A stretch of DNA of 64,000 bases from Paraescarpia echinospica. Its lineage: Eukaryota > Annelida > Polychaeta > Sabellida > Siboglinidae. This document shows, one piece after another, positions 24,062 through 36,530 of the stretch. Both the position numbers and the translations under genes were made by a program. The notes under the pieces are model-generated. The model was given only the letters and a program-made list of their open reading frames with translations. It was not told where the DNA came from and ran no database searches. The stretch is taken from contig CM034539.1 in the NCBI GenBank assembly GCA_020002185.1, forward strand, positions 1,939,999-2,003,998, in the 5' to 3' direction. The stretch's first letter is position 1. Every line of letters begins with the position of its first letter.

Positions 24062-27022
24062 TAATAATAATAATAAATAACTTCTAACGCGCCAATATCC
24101 TCAGACAATCCGAGCTCAGTCGTCAACAAATGGATGGATGTGCTAGGAAGCCAGGGAGGATAGGCGATATTAAAAAGATAGGGTTTGAGGTGACGACGAA
24201 ATGTAACAATATTTTCTGCTGATTTAATATTAACGGGAAGCGAATTCCATGTAGTTGGCGCGGCAACCGAAAAAGCTCGAGTTCCAGCCTTTGTCTTAAC
24301 TCTAGGAACATATAGCAACTTCGAACTAGACGACCGAAGTTGTCTGGCTTGTCTAGCTGGTTTGAGCATTGAGTGTAAATAACTAGGTTGTTTGGATGAA
24401 AGGGCTTGGTAGGTGATCGTGCAGATCTTAAACATAATGCGATATCGCACGGGGAGCCAATGCAGTGATTTTAGAAGTGGCACTGAGCGGGAGAATTGAG
24501 GCGATTGTGTGACTACCCTTGCTAAACAATTTTGGATGCGTTGTAATTTTGCAATATCCTTGATAGCAATATTATGAAGGAGGGAATTGCAGTAATCTAA
24601 TATGCTGCTAAAAAGAGCTGTTGCGATAGTCTTAACGACAGAAAGCGACATATGTCGGCGAATGCGGCGAAGATCACAGATATGATAAAAACAGCAACGG
24701 CACGTTTGGGATATGTGTTGTCTGAAATTGAAGTCGCAATCAAAGGTCACTCCTAGATTCCGTATTGATGCTGCTGGTGTGATATTTTGACTCAGGATGC
24801 ACGTTGGAAAAAAATCATTAAGTTTACCTTGCTGCATTGGAGTACCAATGATGAGGAATTCAGTTTTGTCTGCATTTAACTTTAATTTGCTATCAGTCAC
24901 CCACGAGAAAACAACTTGGAGAGAATCGTTGAGTCGGTTTAGGGAGTGAATTGTATCGGGCGTGGCCAAGGAAATGTAGATATGTGTGTCATCTGCATAA
25001 AGGTGATGATCCAAGTTATGACTTTGGATTACAGAGCTGAGTGGCGTAGTGTAGAGAGTGAAAAGCAAAGCCCATGAACGGAACCATGGGGAATGCCACA
25101 TGAAGTGGGGAGTGAGGTTGAAAAGTAATTATCTATCTTTATACATTGATGTCTATTGGTTAGATATGAAGAAAACCAGGTCAGAGCTGTGCTAGATATG
25201 CCATACCACATCGATAAACGTTTGAGAAGAGTGATCAATGGTATCAAAAGGCGGCAGACAGATCATGCAAGGTAAGTGCAGTTACTTTGTCTTTATCAAT
25301 GTTTAATATAACATCATTGTGTACTTTTAGGAGAGCAGTCTCTGTAGAATGAAATTGTTTGTATGCTGATTGGAGCACACTGGATAAACAAGTTGAGCTG
25401 ATATGACACCTTAGACGGCTTGCTACGACTTTCTCAAGTATCTTAGAAATAAAGCTAAGATTAGGAATTGGCCTATAATTTTTGAAATCATCTTTTGGCA
25501 GAGAAGTTTTCTTGAGAACAGGATTTACATGTGCGTGTTTAAAATCATTTGGGAATTCAGTATTAAATTTATGATATTTGTTATTGTACCAAGTAAAGAG
25601 TCAAGACATGCTTTTAGTAGTATGGTTGGTAATGGATCGAGATCGCATGACTTATTTGGGGAGGACATTATTATTTTCCTCACTTCATCAACTGTGGCTG
25701 GCTCAAACAATACAAGTGGAGAATTTACTTGTGGGGAGTCCACATTTACAGTACTTAAAGTGTGACATAGAAAAGCAGAACGTATAAGACTTATTTTATC
25801 TTTGAAATGACTACAAAACGAGTCACACAGAGATTTGACTGACACATGACTAGGTAGAGTTGGAGGCGGCCGTCTGTGTAAAATATGATTTTATGCAGTT
25901 CCATAGCTGACGTGGGTTATCAGAGTTACTGGAGACCATGTTTGTGTAATAATTTGATTTAGCTTTGGCCATTTGTCTGTTGCAGTAGTGACACTGTTTA
26001 GAATATCGTGATCTGTCCACAGGCGAGCGTGATTTGCGCCATACACGTTCAAGAGAGCGCCGGCGCTTTTTAGATTATATAATTTCAGGAGTCATCCATG
26101 GAGCATGTGGCTTTTGGGACACATATTTAGATCTCAGGAGTGCATGTTTATTAAATAAATCTTTGAGTACTTGACAGTACTGTCGACACATATCTGACAG
26201 ATGTTCTTTGGGGTTACCGATGAGGTCGGATTTAAGGATGTCTGTCATTAATACAGCAATGTCAATCTTATGGATCGGTCGGTAAAACACATTGTGTTTG
26301 GACTCTACGGGATTTCTAGGAACTTTGAGATCAGCAATGACAGTGTGGTGGTCTGATAAACCATCAGAAGCAGTAGGTGTCTGAATAGTGTTACTATCTG
26401 AACGGGTGATTATGAGATCGAGCCAGTGGCCATGTATGTGTGTTGAGAAGGTATCGTGTTGTTTCATGTCATAGGATGCCAGAATGTCATTAAATGTACT
26501 TGTTGTTGATGAAGGTGTGTCCAGATGAAGATTAAAATCACCGAGTATATAAAATTCTGAATAAATAGTTGCCAGATTTTCAAGTAGATCCTGGAATTCT
26601 TCAAAGAAAAGGGTAGGGTGTCCTGGAGGGCGATAAATGCTCACAAAATAAGCAGAGAAAGATGAATCGGAAATTTCGGCACAGATTGCGTCAAAGCTGG
26701 AGTAATCAGGGTTTGAATGCAAATTAACTTTGAACTGTTTTGAGACGAGAAATCCAACACCACCACCTCGCCCAACTGAACGTGGGGGATGATGGAAGGT
26801 GAAACTGGAAGGAGAAATGTCAGCAATGCATGCAGCTGTGTCATGTGGTCTGAGCCAAGTCTCAGTGACTGCAAGGATGGATATTGTCTTGGAAGTTAAT
26901 AAATCGGTAAGCGAGGCTGTTTTGTCTCGAATAGATCGAACGTTAGTGGTGGCTACTCGAATATTGCGCCTGATAGCACGTCCTGGATTAAGACTTACAT
27001 CATCTGTAGTATTAAAATAATT
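24062..27022 (-). mobile_element. L2-like LINE, 5'-truncated, nearly 3 kb
   Basis: Minus-strand element starting within the endonuclease: VRSIRDKTASL, then TETWLRPHDTAACIAD, VGRGGGVGFLVS, SIYRPPGHPTLFFEEF, LGDFNLHLDT and SDHHTVIADL (26.95-26.08 kb). RT follows ([19 protein letters not shown] at 25.6 kb, then CGIPHGSVHG and HHLYADDTHIYISLATPD), with thumb and C-terminus to 24.1 kb, and an (ATTATT)n-like tail at 24062-24076. Stops and frameshifts between blocks (25.85-26.07 kb, about 25.25-25.52 kb, 25.03-25.10 kb) show it is inactive. Inserted in the inverted satellite. Confidence 0.9.
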
Positions 27023-27520
27023 GCCAATAAAATTTTACGAAGTTAACGCATTAAAATACGAATATGTTACAAGGCTACAGGTGATAAAGTAACAAACATA
27101 AAACTATTACATCAGATAATATATGTGTAAGCCAGTACCTGCTAGACATTGTGATTAGGTAGCATTGTTGTTAAAATAAAGCATTTGCGATAAACGGGCG
27201 AACTTAGTTTGTTTATGTAGCTGGTGTCCCACGTATTCGATAGCTCGCGGTATAACCTAAATAAATAAGGCAGTCTAGCGTAAACAAATTGATTGTATTT
27301 AATTAGGTCACTACCGGTAACGTTAGCATTGATTATAGGATAGATAGTCAGCTGTGACTATAACCAAAAACTGTAACCGACAAAAAGGGAATCTTACGTA
27401 AAGTATAACATTTGTGCACAGTAAACAGTCTATTGAATAGTGTAAACGCAGTTGACTAAATTATTTTAAATAGCTAACTAGATTATTAGTATTAAATACA
27501 TTCTGATATGATGCCTTGCA
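27023..27520. other. Satellite remnant followed by unrecognised spacer
   Basis: The first 60 bases continue the inverted satellite interrupted by the L2 element (GAAGTTAACGCATTAAAATA, TGTTACAAGGCTAC). The rest is AT-rich with no identifiable feature. Confidence 0.5.
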
Positions 27521-30500
27521 AGCGGCACGTCAAGGCAAAGAGACAAGTCATGGGCAGAGACCAAGGGAGAGGGATTCACCTTTCAGTGCGTGGGGTGTTG
27601 GAAGGTGGAATGTTTGGAGAAGGAGGTAGCTAGGTTGGTAGATATTGTGATGGATGTGGAGATGAGAATCAGCAAGGAGAGAGGTGGAATGGAGAGAGAC
27701 TGAAGGAGCAGAGTAGTGGCAAGAAGACTGAGGAAAGGAGACTGAGAGGAGGGAAGGTAAACGGAGGGGAAGAAATTGGATGATCGACGGCAGGAAATGT
27801 GACAGGCGTGAAGGTGACAGGGGAGAAAGTGACGGTAGAGAAAGAGGTAGGAGGGAAAAAGATACAGGAAAGGAGAGAAGGAAATACAATGGGAGGAAGG
27901 ATGACGGGAAGAAAGGAAGTGAGAGTAAATGTTACAGTAGAGAAGTTGGGAGGGACGATGACAGGAGGAAAGGTAACAAGAGAAACAGCGTAAGGAAAGA
28001 ATGGAACGGAAGAGATTGTGACAGGAGAGCAGAAGAACAAGACTACAACCAGACATATGTAAACATGAGAAGGAGCTACTCTGAGGCAGTAATTGAGGGG
28101 GCATTCGGAAAAGAGAGGGTGTTCATGGGTGATTCTATTCTGAGAAAGACAGATAAGACACTAAGCGAAGGGGAGGACGTCGTTGTTTGTTTGCCGGGGG
28201 CTAGGATAGAACATGTGACTGAAAGGGTACATAAGGTATTGGGGCATGGCAAGGGAGGGTATATACTAATACATTTAGGGGCAAATAATGCAGACAGGGA
28301 GGGAATAACTGGGACGTACTGACGTACAGACAGTTAGTGAGGATGTTTAGAAGACAAGAGTCGAACAGATTATTCTCTCAGGAATTTAGCCAGAAATGGG
28401 AGGAAGGGGGGCAACATACAGAAACTGCAAGAGGATGGCCATCAACGCATTAGTTGAGCAGATGTGTAAAGAAGAGGGGGTGGGATTCGTACGTATGAGA
28501 TGTGGCGTCCATCTAAGTGGAAAGGGGCAGCAGGTTTCTCTGAGAACTTGCTGCAATATGTTAAGAGTGAGAGAGACTGCATATATTTAAATTACATTCG
28601 CAGGGTGGATTCACAGAGAAGCCTGAAACTGGAGCCATAGATAAAGACAGCAGAAATAAATCAGCAAAGAACAGCCTGGAAAACTGTTCTGAATCAGGAT
28701 ATAAATGCGTTTGTTTAAAAGCAAGGAGCATAGTAAACAAAAGAAGTGAACTAAACATTATGCTAGAGAAAATACCGTTACCGGTGGAGTTCGTTTATCG
28801 AAGTCCAAACATAAGCATAGAAGAGAATAAGAAAGTATAAAACGCTATAAGGGAAGTTAGTAAACGGGACTGTATATTATGGTAGATTTTAACCATGGTC
28901 ATGTACAATATAATATTCTACAGAGTACGGGGAGTGAGGACCACAAGATTTTCGTTTTAGTGCAAAACAGTTTCCTTTCTCAACATGTGCTAGAGCCAAC
29001 CATGAGTGAGAATGTGCTAGACATAGTGTTGTCCTCACAGAATGAATTAGATGACAATGTTATATTATGTGAGCAACTGGGAAGTAGTGATCCCATCCAG
29101 ATATATTTTACCATCAAATTAAAATCAGAAAGAAATAATGAAAAGCAGTTTAGGAGAAATTTTCCCAGAGAAAGATATAAGGAAATGAGGATATATTTAG
29201 CAAAGATAGACTGGAACAACACAATAAAACTAAAGCAGCAACAGAATGCTGGAATATTTTAAAGAGTGAAATAAAGTGCATCGTTGATAAATTTGTTCCC
29301 TTGAAAAAACAAGGGAAACGGTCCAGAAATAAATACTCATTGAAAGAAGCCATTACAAAAATTAAGTACAAACAAATGATGTGGAAGTCATATATACGTA
29401 TTGGAATTTACGAAGACAAGATTTATAAAGAAGCACTATACCAAGCTACAACTGAAATTCGAATAGAAGTTACAAAAAAAATTAGCTTGTAATATAAAAC
29501 AAGACAGCAAGAGTTTTTACGTATATGTTCGGAGCAAACAGAAAGTTCAGGATAAGGTCGGTCCTCTAGAAGATAGTGCCGGAAATAAAATATCAGAGGT
29601 ATTCTTAATGGCAGAAGACCTGGATGAGTATTTTTGTCCAGCGTTTTCCATGTAAGATATTAGTTCACTGCCAGTACAAGAGGCTAAGTTCAAGGAGTCA
29701 AAACCAGACTGTTTAGGACAGTTAATTGTAACCCCGGAAATGGTAGCTAACAAAATTAGGGCAATGAAGAATACTAAATCACCTGGAGTGGATGGGATTC
29801 CACCCAAACTACTATTGGAAATTGTAGAACAAATTAGCATACCACTTGCAACAGTTTTCAACTTGTCATTAGAAGAGGGAGTGGTTCCTTTTGAATGAAA
29901 AGAAGCAAACATTACACCGTTATTTAAAACAGGTTCGAGAAACAAGTCAGAGAACTACAGACCGTTGACTTTAAAGTCAGTGGTTTGCAAATTATTAGAA
30001 AGATTAATTCAAGATCACATGGTAGATTTTCTTGGTAAACATAACTTGTCAAACCCATCTCAACATGGGTTTCTGAAAGAGAGGTCATGTTTAACAAATA
30101 TGTTATGTTTTTTGGAAGATATCACTAAGTGGGTAGACGAGGGATCACCACTAGATATCATCTACTTAGAGTTTCGACAAAGGACATCAAAGGTTACTGC
30201 TTAAACTAAAGTCCCATGGCATAGGAAATGGTTTAATTAACTGGATAGAAAAATGGCTAATTGTCAGAAGACAACGGGTAATAGTTGATGTGGAGGCTTC
30301 AGACTGGAAATCAGTTTTGAGTGGGAACCACAGGCATCAGTACTGGGACCTATATTTTTAAAATATATATATCAACGATTTCGACGATGAAATAACAAGC
30401 AAATTTGCTGATGACAACATTGTTTAGAAGGATTAGACGTGATAGAGATATACAACAATTATAAGATGAACTTGACAGGTTGATAAAATGGTCTGAAAAA

Positions 30501-31310
30501 TGGCAAATGTTGTTCAATTTTGGGAAATGTAAATGCCTCCTCACAGGACATGGGAACGAAGAAGTACACTATGCAACGGGAGGTTCTGTACTAAGTTTTA
30601 CTCCGAAAGAAAAGTATTTAGGGTTAACCATTAGTGCTGATTTGAAGGTTTCAGAGCAGTGCGGTATTGCCGCTTCAAAGGGAAATCAAATCCTTGGATT
30701 AATTAGGCAAAACATAACGTATAAGGAAAAAGAGCTAATAATAGCACTGTACAAAACAATAGTTAGGCCTCATTTAGATTATTGTATTCAAGCGTGTAGG
30801 CCATATCGCAAGAAGGACGTAGATATGCTAGAAAGAGTAGAGAGGAGAGCAACTAAAATTATTCCAAAACTGAGGTATCATAGTTACGAAATACACCTAA
30901 AAATGCGGTTTAACAACCATAGAGACCAGGAGATTGAGAGGAGATCAGATAGAAGTGTTTACAATATAGAATGGTTATGAAAATATTGATAGAAATATTT
31001 GTTCTCAATTATGAAAGATAGAAGGACCAGATGACATGACGTTACATTAGTAAAGGAGCAGTGTAGATAATAAATAAGAAAGTTATCATTCACACAAAGG
31101 ACTATAACAGAATAGAACAGATTATCTCCTGATTGTGTTGGTGTTAGTAGCGTGAATATGTTTAAAAATAAAATCGACACATACCTTAAAATAGCCGTGT
31201 ACACGTAGATAACAAGTATTGGACTCTCGATAAGCCAAAAGGCTTCCATGTCCACCTGTCATCTAGAGTTAATTTTTTGGATGGCAATCTTATTAAATCT
31301 TGTTAAAGAA
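27520..31310 (+). mobile_element. CR1-clade LINE with esterase-type ORF1, near full length but broken
   Basis: A purine-rich 5' part gives a charged RE/RK-rich N-terminus (27780 onward), then an SGNH-esterase-like ORF1: GDSILRKTDKTL, VVVCLPGARIEHVT, HLGANNADREG, continued in another frame at 28396-28560. The endonuclease is short and damaged (SIVNKRSELN, VYRSPN). RT runs from about 29.7 kb: NYRPLTLKSVVCKLLE, QHGFLKERSCLTNML, SPLDIIYLEF, then FADDN at 30.40 kb, KWQMLFNFGKCKCLL, RPHLDYCIQA and ERVERRATKI. The 3' end (TCTTATTAAATCTTGTTAAA) is near 31290-31310. Many stops and frameshifts. A related copy lies at 56.87-63.44 kb. Confidence 0.9.
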
Positions 31311-31404
31311 AGGCAAATATTTTATGAAGTTATGACGCTGAAGTGCTAAAATATTGAACTTTAGCCCGCTAACACGTTGAAACTTTAAAATGGTAAGCTA
31401 TTAC
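31310..31404 (-). repeat. Diverged 72-bp-type satellite, inverted
   Basis: GAAGTTATGACGCTGAAGTG, CTAAAATATTG, and ACGTTGAAACTTTAAAATGG. A single-unit relic between two LINEs, showing that both inserted into satellite sequence. Confidence 0.7.
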
Positions 31405-31740
31405 CACGCCAATAATAATAGTAACAATAATAGTAATAATGACAAACTTCTATAACACCTAAATTCCCAGAAATTTGAGCTGAGAGGCGCAAAATACGAG
31501 AATCTTTGGGCAAATTAGTTAACTGGGACAAGCAAGAGTCGTCATTATAGCAAGAGACCGCCGAAGGTTATGGTGGGAATACATTTTCAAATAAATACGT
31601 TTTCAGTTTTTTATGAAAAGTATGTATTGTCTCAGGCGATTTTAAAGCAATAGGTTGTTGATTCGAGATTTTGGGTGCAGCTACAGAAAAAGGACTTTTG
31701 CCGATATTAAGCTTGGTTTTCATGAATTAAAATAAGAAAC
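31405..31740 (-). mobile_element. L2/CR1-like LINE 3' end fragment
   Basis: The minus strand gives SVAAPKISNQQPIALKSPET and FHKKLKTYLFENVF, the LINE C-terminus, followed by an AGGTGTTATAGAAG 3' UTR and an ATTATTATT tail at 31410-31440. The family is a relative of the 24.06-27.02 kb element. Confidence 0.75.
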
Positions 31741-31779
31741 ATGAATGGAAATAACGGTAATTATGCTTTTAACTTGATG

Positions 31780-32447
31780 TGATTTGTGTAACTCAATGAA
31801 AACAACACGCGCATGACGCCACACGCATCAGACAATCACATTGCATGACGTCATCGACTTATATTGAAAACTCATCACATTAGGGTTACCACTTTGTCCG
31901 ATACTGTAAGAAAAACATCATTGCGCATACCTAACGACCTATTTCATGACACCATTGACCTATTTGAATAATTCGTCGTTTAATAAAAAGGCGGCGCCGA
32001 TTGACCAGTTTTCATAGTTCACCTTTTACTCAACATTAGGCGCTACAGCATAATGCGTGACATTGTGATCACGTTAGTTCACCATCTTGCCGCCGTCGGA
32101 AACAGGCATCAATACGTATACGTAATTGTATATTTCATGACGTCAGCGACCTATTTGTTTAATTGAAAACATTACTGTATCAAATAAAATCAGTACTGTC
32201 GGGAAAAGATACCAATGCGCATGCGCGATGACCTATTATGTGATATCATTGACCTACTTCAAGACGTCATCGACATAGTTATATAGTTCATCAGTTAATC
32301 AAAAGAAGGCGCTGATTGACCTAATTTTTGGGTGCTACTTGACATCTGACATTTCGACCCTTCTTCTTCCTCCGGAATTGACGTCATTCCTTTTTCTTCA
32401 TGGCTCCGTGGCTCCGGCGTCCATCGTAAACTACATATATTACTACT
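31780..32447 (-). repeat. Right terminal inverted repeat of the 17.8-kb block
   Basis: Reverse complement of 14667-15300. Tip ...GCGTCCATCGTAAACTACAT and TACTACT. Contains CCAATGCGCATGCGC and GACCTATTTCATGAC blocks matching the left arm. Confidence 0.8.
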
Positions 32448-33359
32448 CCTTACGACAACATAAGCAGACGAAATAGGAATACTGCGCCGCTTTAGACAGA
32501 CCATTGTTTTAGGCAGACGAAATCCCGTCTCTCTAATGTTCTGACCCTAGTTGGCGTAAATAACACATTTATAGAAGTATTTGCACCAATAATAAATGAG
32601 TTGTGATTTTGAGACCATTATTTTCGATTGTTGTATTTCCTATCTGTCATAATTGAACCGTTTGTTTATGCTGCTTTTAGGAGTATATGTATAATAATTT
32701 GATGTATTTTGGCTTGGACTTTCTCATTATGTTTACTGTATGATTGTCACAGATTAGCGAGGTCTCCGTACACTAGATGGCTCAGTCTAGGGTTCTTATA
32801 TATCAATGTCAACGCATATGAGAAAGAACGGTTATCGTGAACAAGCAACAAAGAACGAGGAATATTTAGTCAACTTTATTACAAGATATCTTCCTTTTGG
32901 TAAGTAACTCGATTAGCAAAATGAAAAGAATAAAGAAATCAAGTAATCAAATCTTAACCATAATAAAGAATAACACTGAATCTTTGAATCTATCTAACTA
33001 AGAAAGTAATTGTACAATTAATCTTTCATTTATAAAATTCCTCTTCCTTTCTAATGCGGATTATTCCACTACACGACCAAGCACTAGGCGCCAAGTGTTA
33101 TCTAAGAATAACTCCCATAAGATAAATACACAGCATACAGCCAGCCCTCGCGGACTCTCATTACAGTAATCGGTTACAAAAAATATATATATATATGAAT
33201 ACTTCAAGGGTAATAATACCTCACTTCAAAACCACATTTAACTACCATTCATAATGCAAAAAATAATACAAACGTTCAATTAGAAAATATACATTTACAC
33301 CGGGCTAGTCCCATCTCGAATATATACGAATGTTTCTTGAAGTCAAGCTCAGAATACAA
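32448..33359. other. Intron 5, nothing recognised
   Basis: AT-rich sequence with a short (TA)n run at 33184-33196. No ORF or element identified. Confidence 0.5.
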
Positions 33360-33870
33360 TCAGAATAGAACGGTGTATCTCGGTCCTCACGAGTGATGAC
33401 GCCGGGCAATTGACGATTGCCGTCGCACCCCGCGAATTATCGAGTCACGTCCGTTCTATGATCGACTTATCTCGCACGGTCGCAACGATTGCGAAGTCAA
33501 TTCAATACGTTCGCGTGAATGACGACGCCGGACGGTAGACGCTTACCGCCAGCCGCTAAGAATTCTCGAGTCGCATTCAGTGATTCGATCGAGAGGTCTT
33601 GCCCTGTCGCAAACGATCGAGAAGTCGGATGAAACGGTTCGCGCGAATGACGACGCCTGGCAGTATACGCTTACCGCCGGCCGCTACGAGTCGCATTCGG
33701 TCAAGCTGTCGGACGATGTCGCTGTGAGACCGCTGTTCGAGGATGGCCCGTGCTGGGTGAGCGCGTCGCGATTATCGCTCATCGACGCAAATACGTTGGG
33801 GGTAAATACGTTGGAGCCGACCGGAAAGTTGCTTCAATAAACCGCCGACGTGGCGGCGTGGCTTCTTGTA
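33360..33870. repeat. GC-richer block with two to three diverged ~140-bp tandem units
   Basis: Repeated phrases: GTGATGACGCCGGGCAATTG / GAATGACGACGCCGGACGGT / GAATGACGACGCCTGGCAGT, each followed by a CGCTTACCGCC or TTGCCGTCGC block, a GAGTC(GCATTC) block and a TGTCGCAA-CGAT-GAAGTC block. The first spacing is about 130-140 bp. An 86-codon ORF at 33580-33840 covers the last unit; I do not consider it a gene. Confidence 0.55.
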
Positions 33871-34380
33871 AGCTCGAACAGTCACTCTGGACGCTGAATA
33901 TTACACACACAAGCGTGGGAACGTAATCCACGTTAACGATTCCCACCACGCTTCACGACTTGATTTGCCATTCTCTTGGCAAGGGGCAACCTGTGTCGTT
34001 CAACCCTGGATCTGTCCCAGTCCTTCGCCTGCGCCCAGATGGCGAAATACGTATGACAGACGTTTATATAAGCGGACCTATGTACACCTCATACGATAGG
34101 TTTCCATTATTTACATTGCCTAATAAAATATACAAGTCAAGCTATGCATTGTGGAACACCCTATAAGATTCACCTGCTTGCCTAGAAACGCAAGCAACAT
34201 AATACACTGCCCCACTGAGCGTATCTGCAACCGAGTTGCTGTAATTACGTAACTAAGGCGGTTGGTCAACAATCTGCTTATCTATTGGTTTGACCTTCCT
34301 CATTTACCAAATTAAACCTAAGGAAAATAGATTTAAACACCCACAAATAGCAGAAATGCTACAATAATAAGCACACTGAG

Positions 34381-34423
<43 letters not shown>

Positions 34424-34621
34424 TGAACTGTTTCAACGCCGTTAAGAAAATATTGTTTGTAAAAAAGTACACCATGAGTTAACTCATCTTCTCTACATTT
34501 CTTTCAGCAGTGTTTCAGGAACGTAGCTGAGCCTCGCCAACAAAATTACTAGCAAGTGATAAACGACACAAACTTGAATTGGTTAATATCGAAAATATGC
34601 AGTCGTATTTAAAAATTGTAG
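33871..34621. other. Intron 5, last part
   Basis: Unrecognised AT-rich sequence, apart from a (TA)n run at 34384-34421 and the acceptor before exon 6. Confidence 0.5.
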
Positions 34622-34781
34622 GAGTCCAAACTGCCCCTTCCATACGGTGAGTGTGTGAAAGACCGAAAGCTGCTCTACTTCGATAATTACACGCAGGCGA
34701 CCTGCTACAGAGAATGCATCACTGACTTCGTTGTCGAGATGTGTGGCTGTATAGATTACTATATGCCGTCTTTCGATACAG
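34622..34781 (+). CDS. Channel exon 6: LPLPYGEC and TCYRECITDF thumb cysteines
   Basis: Acceptor AAAAATTGTAG ends at 34621; donor G|GTTAGC at 34781/34782. The frame reads ESKLPLPYGECVKDRKLLYF, DNYTQATCYRECITDF, then VVEMCGCIDYYMPSFDTG. PYG.C and Y....C...C......C.C are classic thumb-domain disulfide motifs of the family. It joins exon 5 (VSLSN) at phase 0 and exon 7 through Gly. Confidence 0.97.
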
Positions 34782-34934
34782 GTTAGCATCTTTCATTTTC
34801 CATCCCTGTGCTAAGCATATACCGCCAATATCATCATATTACAATAGTCTCCCTGTATTACTAAACGTAGCATTGAAATAATAAAACAATGTCATATCCA
34901 AAGCGTATTTGACCAGATAAAGGCTTCGTCTAAT

Positions 34935-35395
34935 GTATCACGTCGACTTCATCAGTACCGATGAAGCTGACTGACGTCATCGTACACGTGAGGCATTTCA
35001 TAATTGCCCTCGTCTTCCTGGTCCAGGTGGCTTCCTTGAGGTGCCGTATTCTTCGGTTGAGTTCATTTTCTAAAATTTTCGCGTCATCCCAGTCACTGAT
35101 GTGGTTTTCAGTTGTCGCATGGTCTGTAAGGACGGATATATTGATGCTAGTCATCAAACTTTTTTCCCGCTCCTCGAGTATTTCACTTTCTCTTCCGTTC
35201 TCCCCAGTGTACTCAGCGTATTCTTTGAACATGTCGAGGTTATCACGCACAGGATGCATCTGGGAAATAATGTTTCTTAGCGCCATGATTTTAAACAACT
35301 GTATCCTGATCGAGTAACTCCTGCTTTTTGTGTATATTGTTGGTGTATTCCATTGGTTACATAATATACGACATAAAAGACAGCAACAGTTGAAT
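34935..35395 (-). mobile_element. Penelope-like retroelement fragment
   Basis: The minus strand carries LTDHATTENHISDWDDAKIL, NELNRRIRHLKEATWTRKTR, the conserved C-terminal pattern of Penelope-like GIY-YIG endonucleases, preceded by a diverged EYTGENGRESEILEE segment. It is joined on its 5' side to a long (GT)n run. Same class as the fragment at 5.8-6.2 kb, but different sequence. Confidence 0.7.
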
Positions 35396-35401
35396 TTCAT
35401 T

Positions 35402-35551
<150 letters not shown>

Positions 35552-35559
35552 ATCATTAT

Positions 35560-36165
35560 CGTCATCATCACCTTGTAGAGGTCCCTTGGTTGGGCGAAGG
35601 CCTCAGCATGTCGTTTCCATATAGATCTGCCTGTCTTGCGCTATCCTCTGCCAGATGGTGCCTTTCCAGAACTACTTTAGTTCGTTTGTTCGCCGTCTCG
35701 GGGGTCTTTCTCTAGATCGTTTCCCTTCGTAAGTTTTCCCGGTAGTGGTACGCGATGTCCTCTCGTAACCTACTGATTTGACGTGCCCAGGTCCACATCT
35801 GTCTTCTGAGTTGTTCTATCACGTCTATGATTGTCGAAGCTGTTTATATCTTCTTCTGAATATTATGTTTTCGGTGATTATACTTGTACTATCTTCTGTT
35901 TGTAGGGTACAATATTGTTACTGTCTTTCAATTTCTTGTCTACGAGAAAGCGTACTACTGCTTCGCCGTTATTCGCACTGAAATGGTATAGCTGGTGGCC
36001 GTTTTGTAAGGCAGTGAAGCATCCATCTCTTCTTTAACTTCTCCGAATCCCGATCACATCCCATACCAATCTGGTTTCCCAAAGTTCCTCCTCCAGTTTT
36101 TGTATCTGTTTATCTTTTGGTAGTGTTCTTACGTTATATGTTGCTATCTTCAGTCTAGTTACCGT
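35560..36165 (-). mobile_element. RTE-type LINE, endonuclease start joined to 3' end
   Basis: From 36150 downwards the minus strand reads IATYNVRTLPKDKQIQKLEE, then ETRLVWDVIGI and, after a frameshift, DGCFTALQNGHQLYHFSAN, which is the N-terminal part of an RTE-like endonuclease. From about 35760 the C-terminal end appears (KTPETANKRTKVVLERHHLA, EDSARQTDLYGNDMLR). The RT in between is missing, so the copy is internally deleted. Confidence 0.7.
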
Positions 36166-36387
36166 TTTTCTGCGAGTTTTCTTGACCAAGATATTCTTAG
36201 CATCCTCTGCACTACATGGCCAGATACGCCTCCGTGGTCATAGACTCTTTCGATGCAGGTGGGGACTGGGGCCTTGGCTTTATTGTACTTTCCATGGTAG
36301 TGTTGTTGGACTACCCTTCCACGCGAGTTGGAAGAGCCAGGCCTCGTAGGGTGAACGTAATTACATTGCCTAAGTTTCGACATTGCG

Positions 36388-36410
36388 AATATATATATAT
36401 ATATATATAC
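36388..36410. repeat. Short (TA)n run
   Basis: Eleven TA units in intron 6, about 120 bases before exon 7. Confidence 0.9.
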
Positions 36411-36530
36411 TATTCTAAAGTAATAACAGTTGAGATCATTCAGACCAAAGCCGCCTTCGTCCTGCGCAGTGCTCAACCAAACAGTGTTGAGTTAATTATA
36501 AAGAAGTGTTTGTTGCTCTACTGGTTACAG

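Larger units (their letters stand above)
14667..32447. mobile_element. 17.8-kb block bounded by inverted repeats starting AGTAGTA
   Basis: The left end reads AGTAGTATTATATGTAATTT and the reverse complement of the right end reads AGTAGTAATATATGTAGTTT; both continue to ACGATGGACGC and GGAGCCAC. Homology runs inward for about 600 bases. Flanking 6-mers CATAAC and CCTTAC agree at four of six positions, a weak target duplication. Size, AG...CT ends and a possible 6-bp duplication resemble Polinton/Maverick elements, but no polymerase, integrase, ATPase or capsid gene is visible: the inside is satellites plus LINEs. It may be a non-autonomous or decayed element, or a large inverted duplication. It lies within channel intron 5. 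Confidence 0.55.

Noticed and set aside
27548..28104. Ser/Leu/Pro-rich ORFs on the minus strand
   Set aside because: Antisense shadow of the purine-rich CR1 ORF1 region on the plus strand.
14667..32447. Polinton genes (protein-primed polymerase, integrase, ATPase, capsid) inside the mirrored block
   Set aside because: I looked for their motifs in the interior ORFs and found only LINE reverse transcriptases, endonucleases and satellite.
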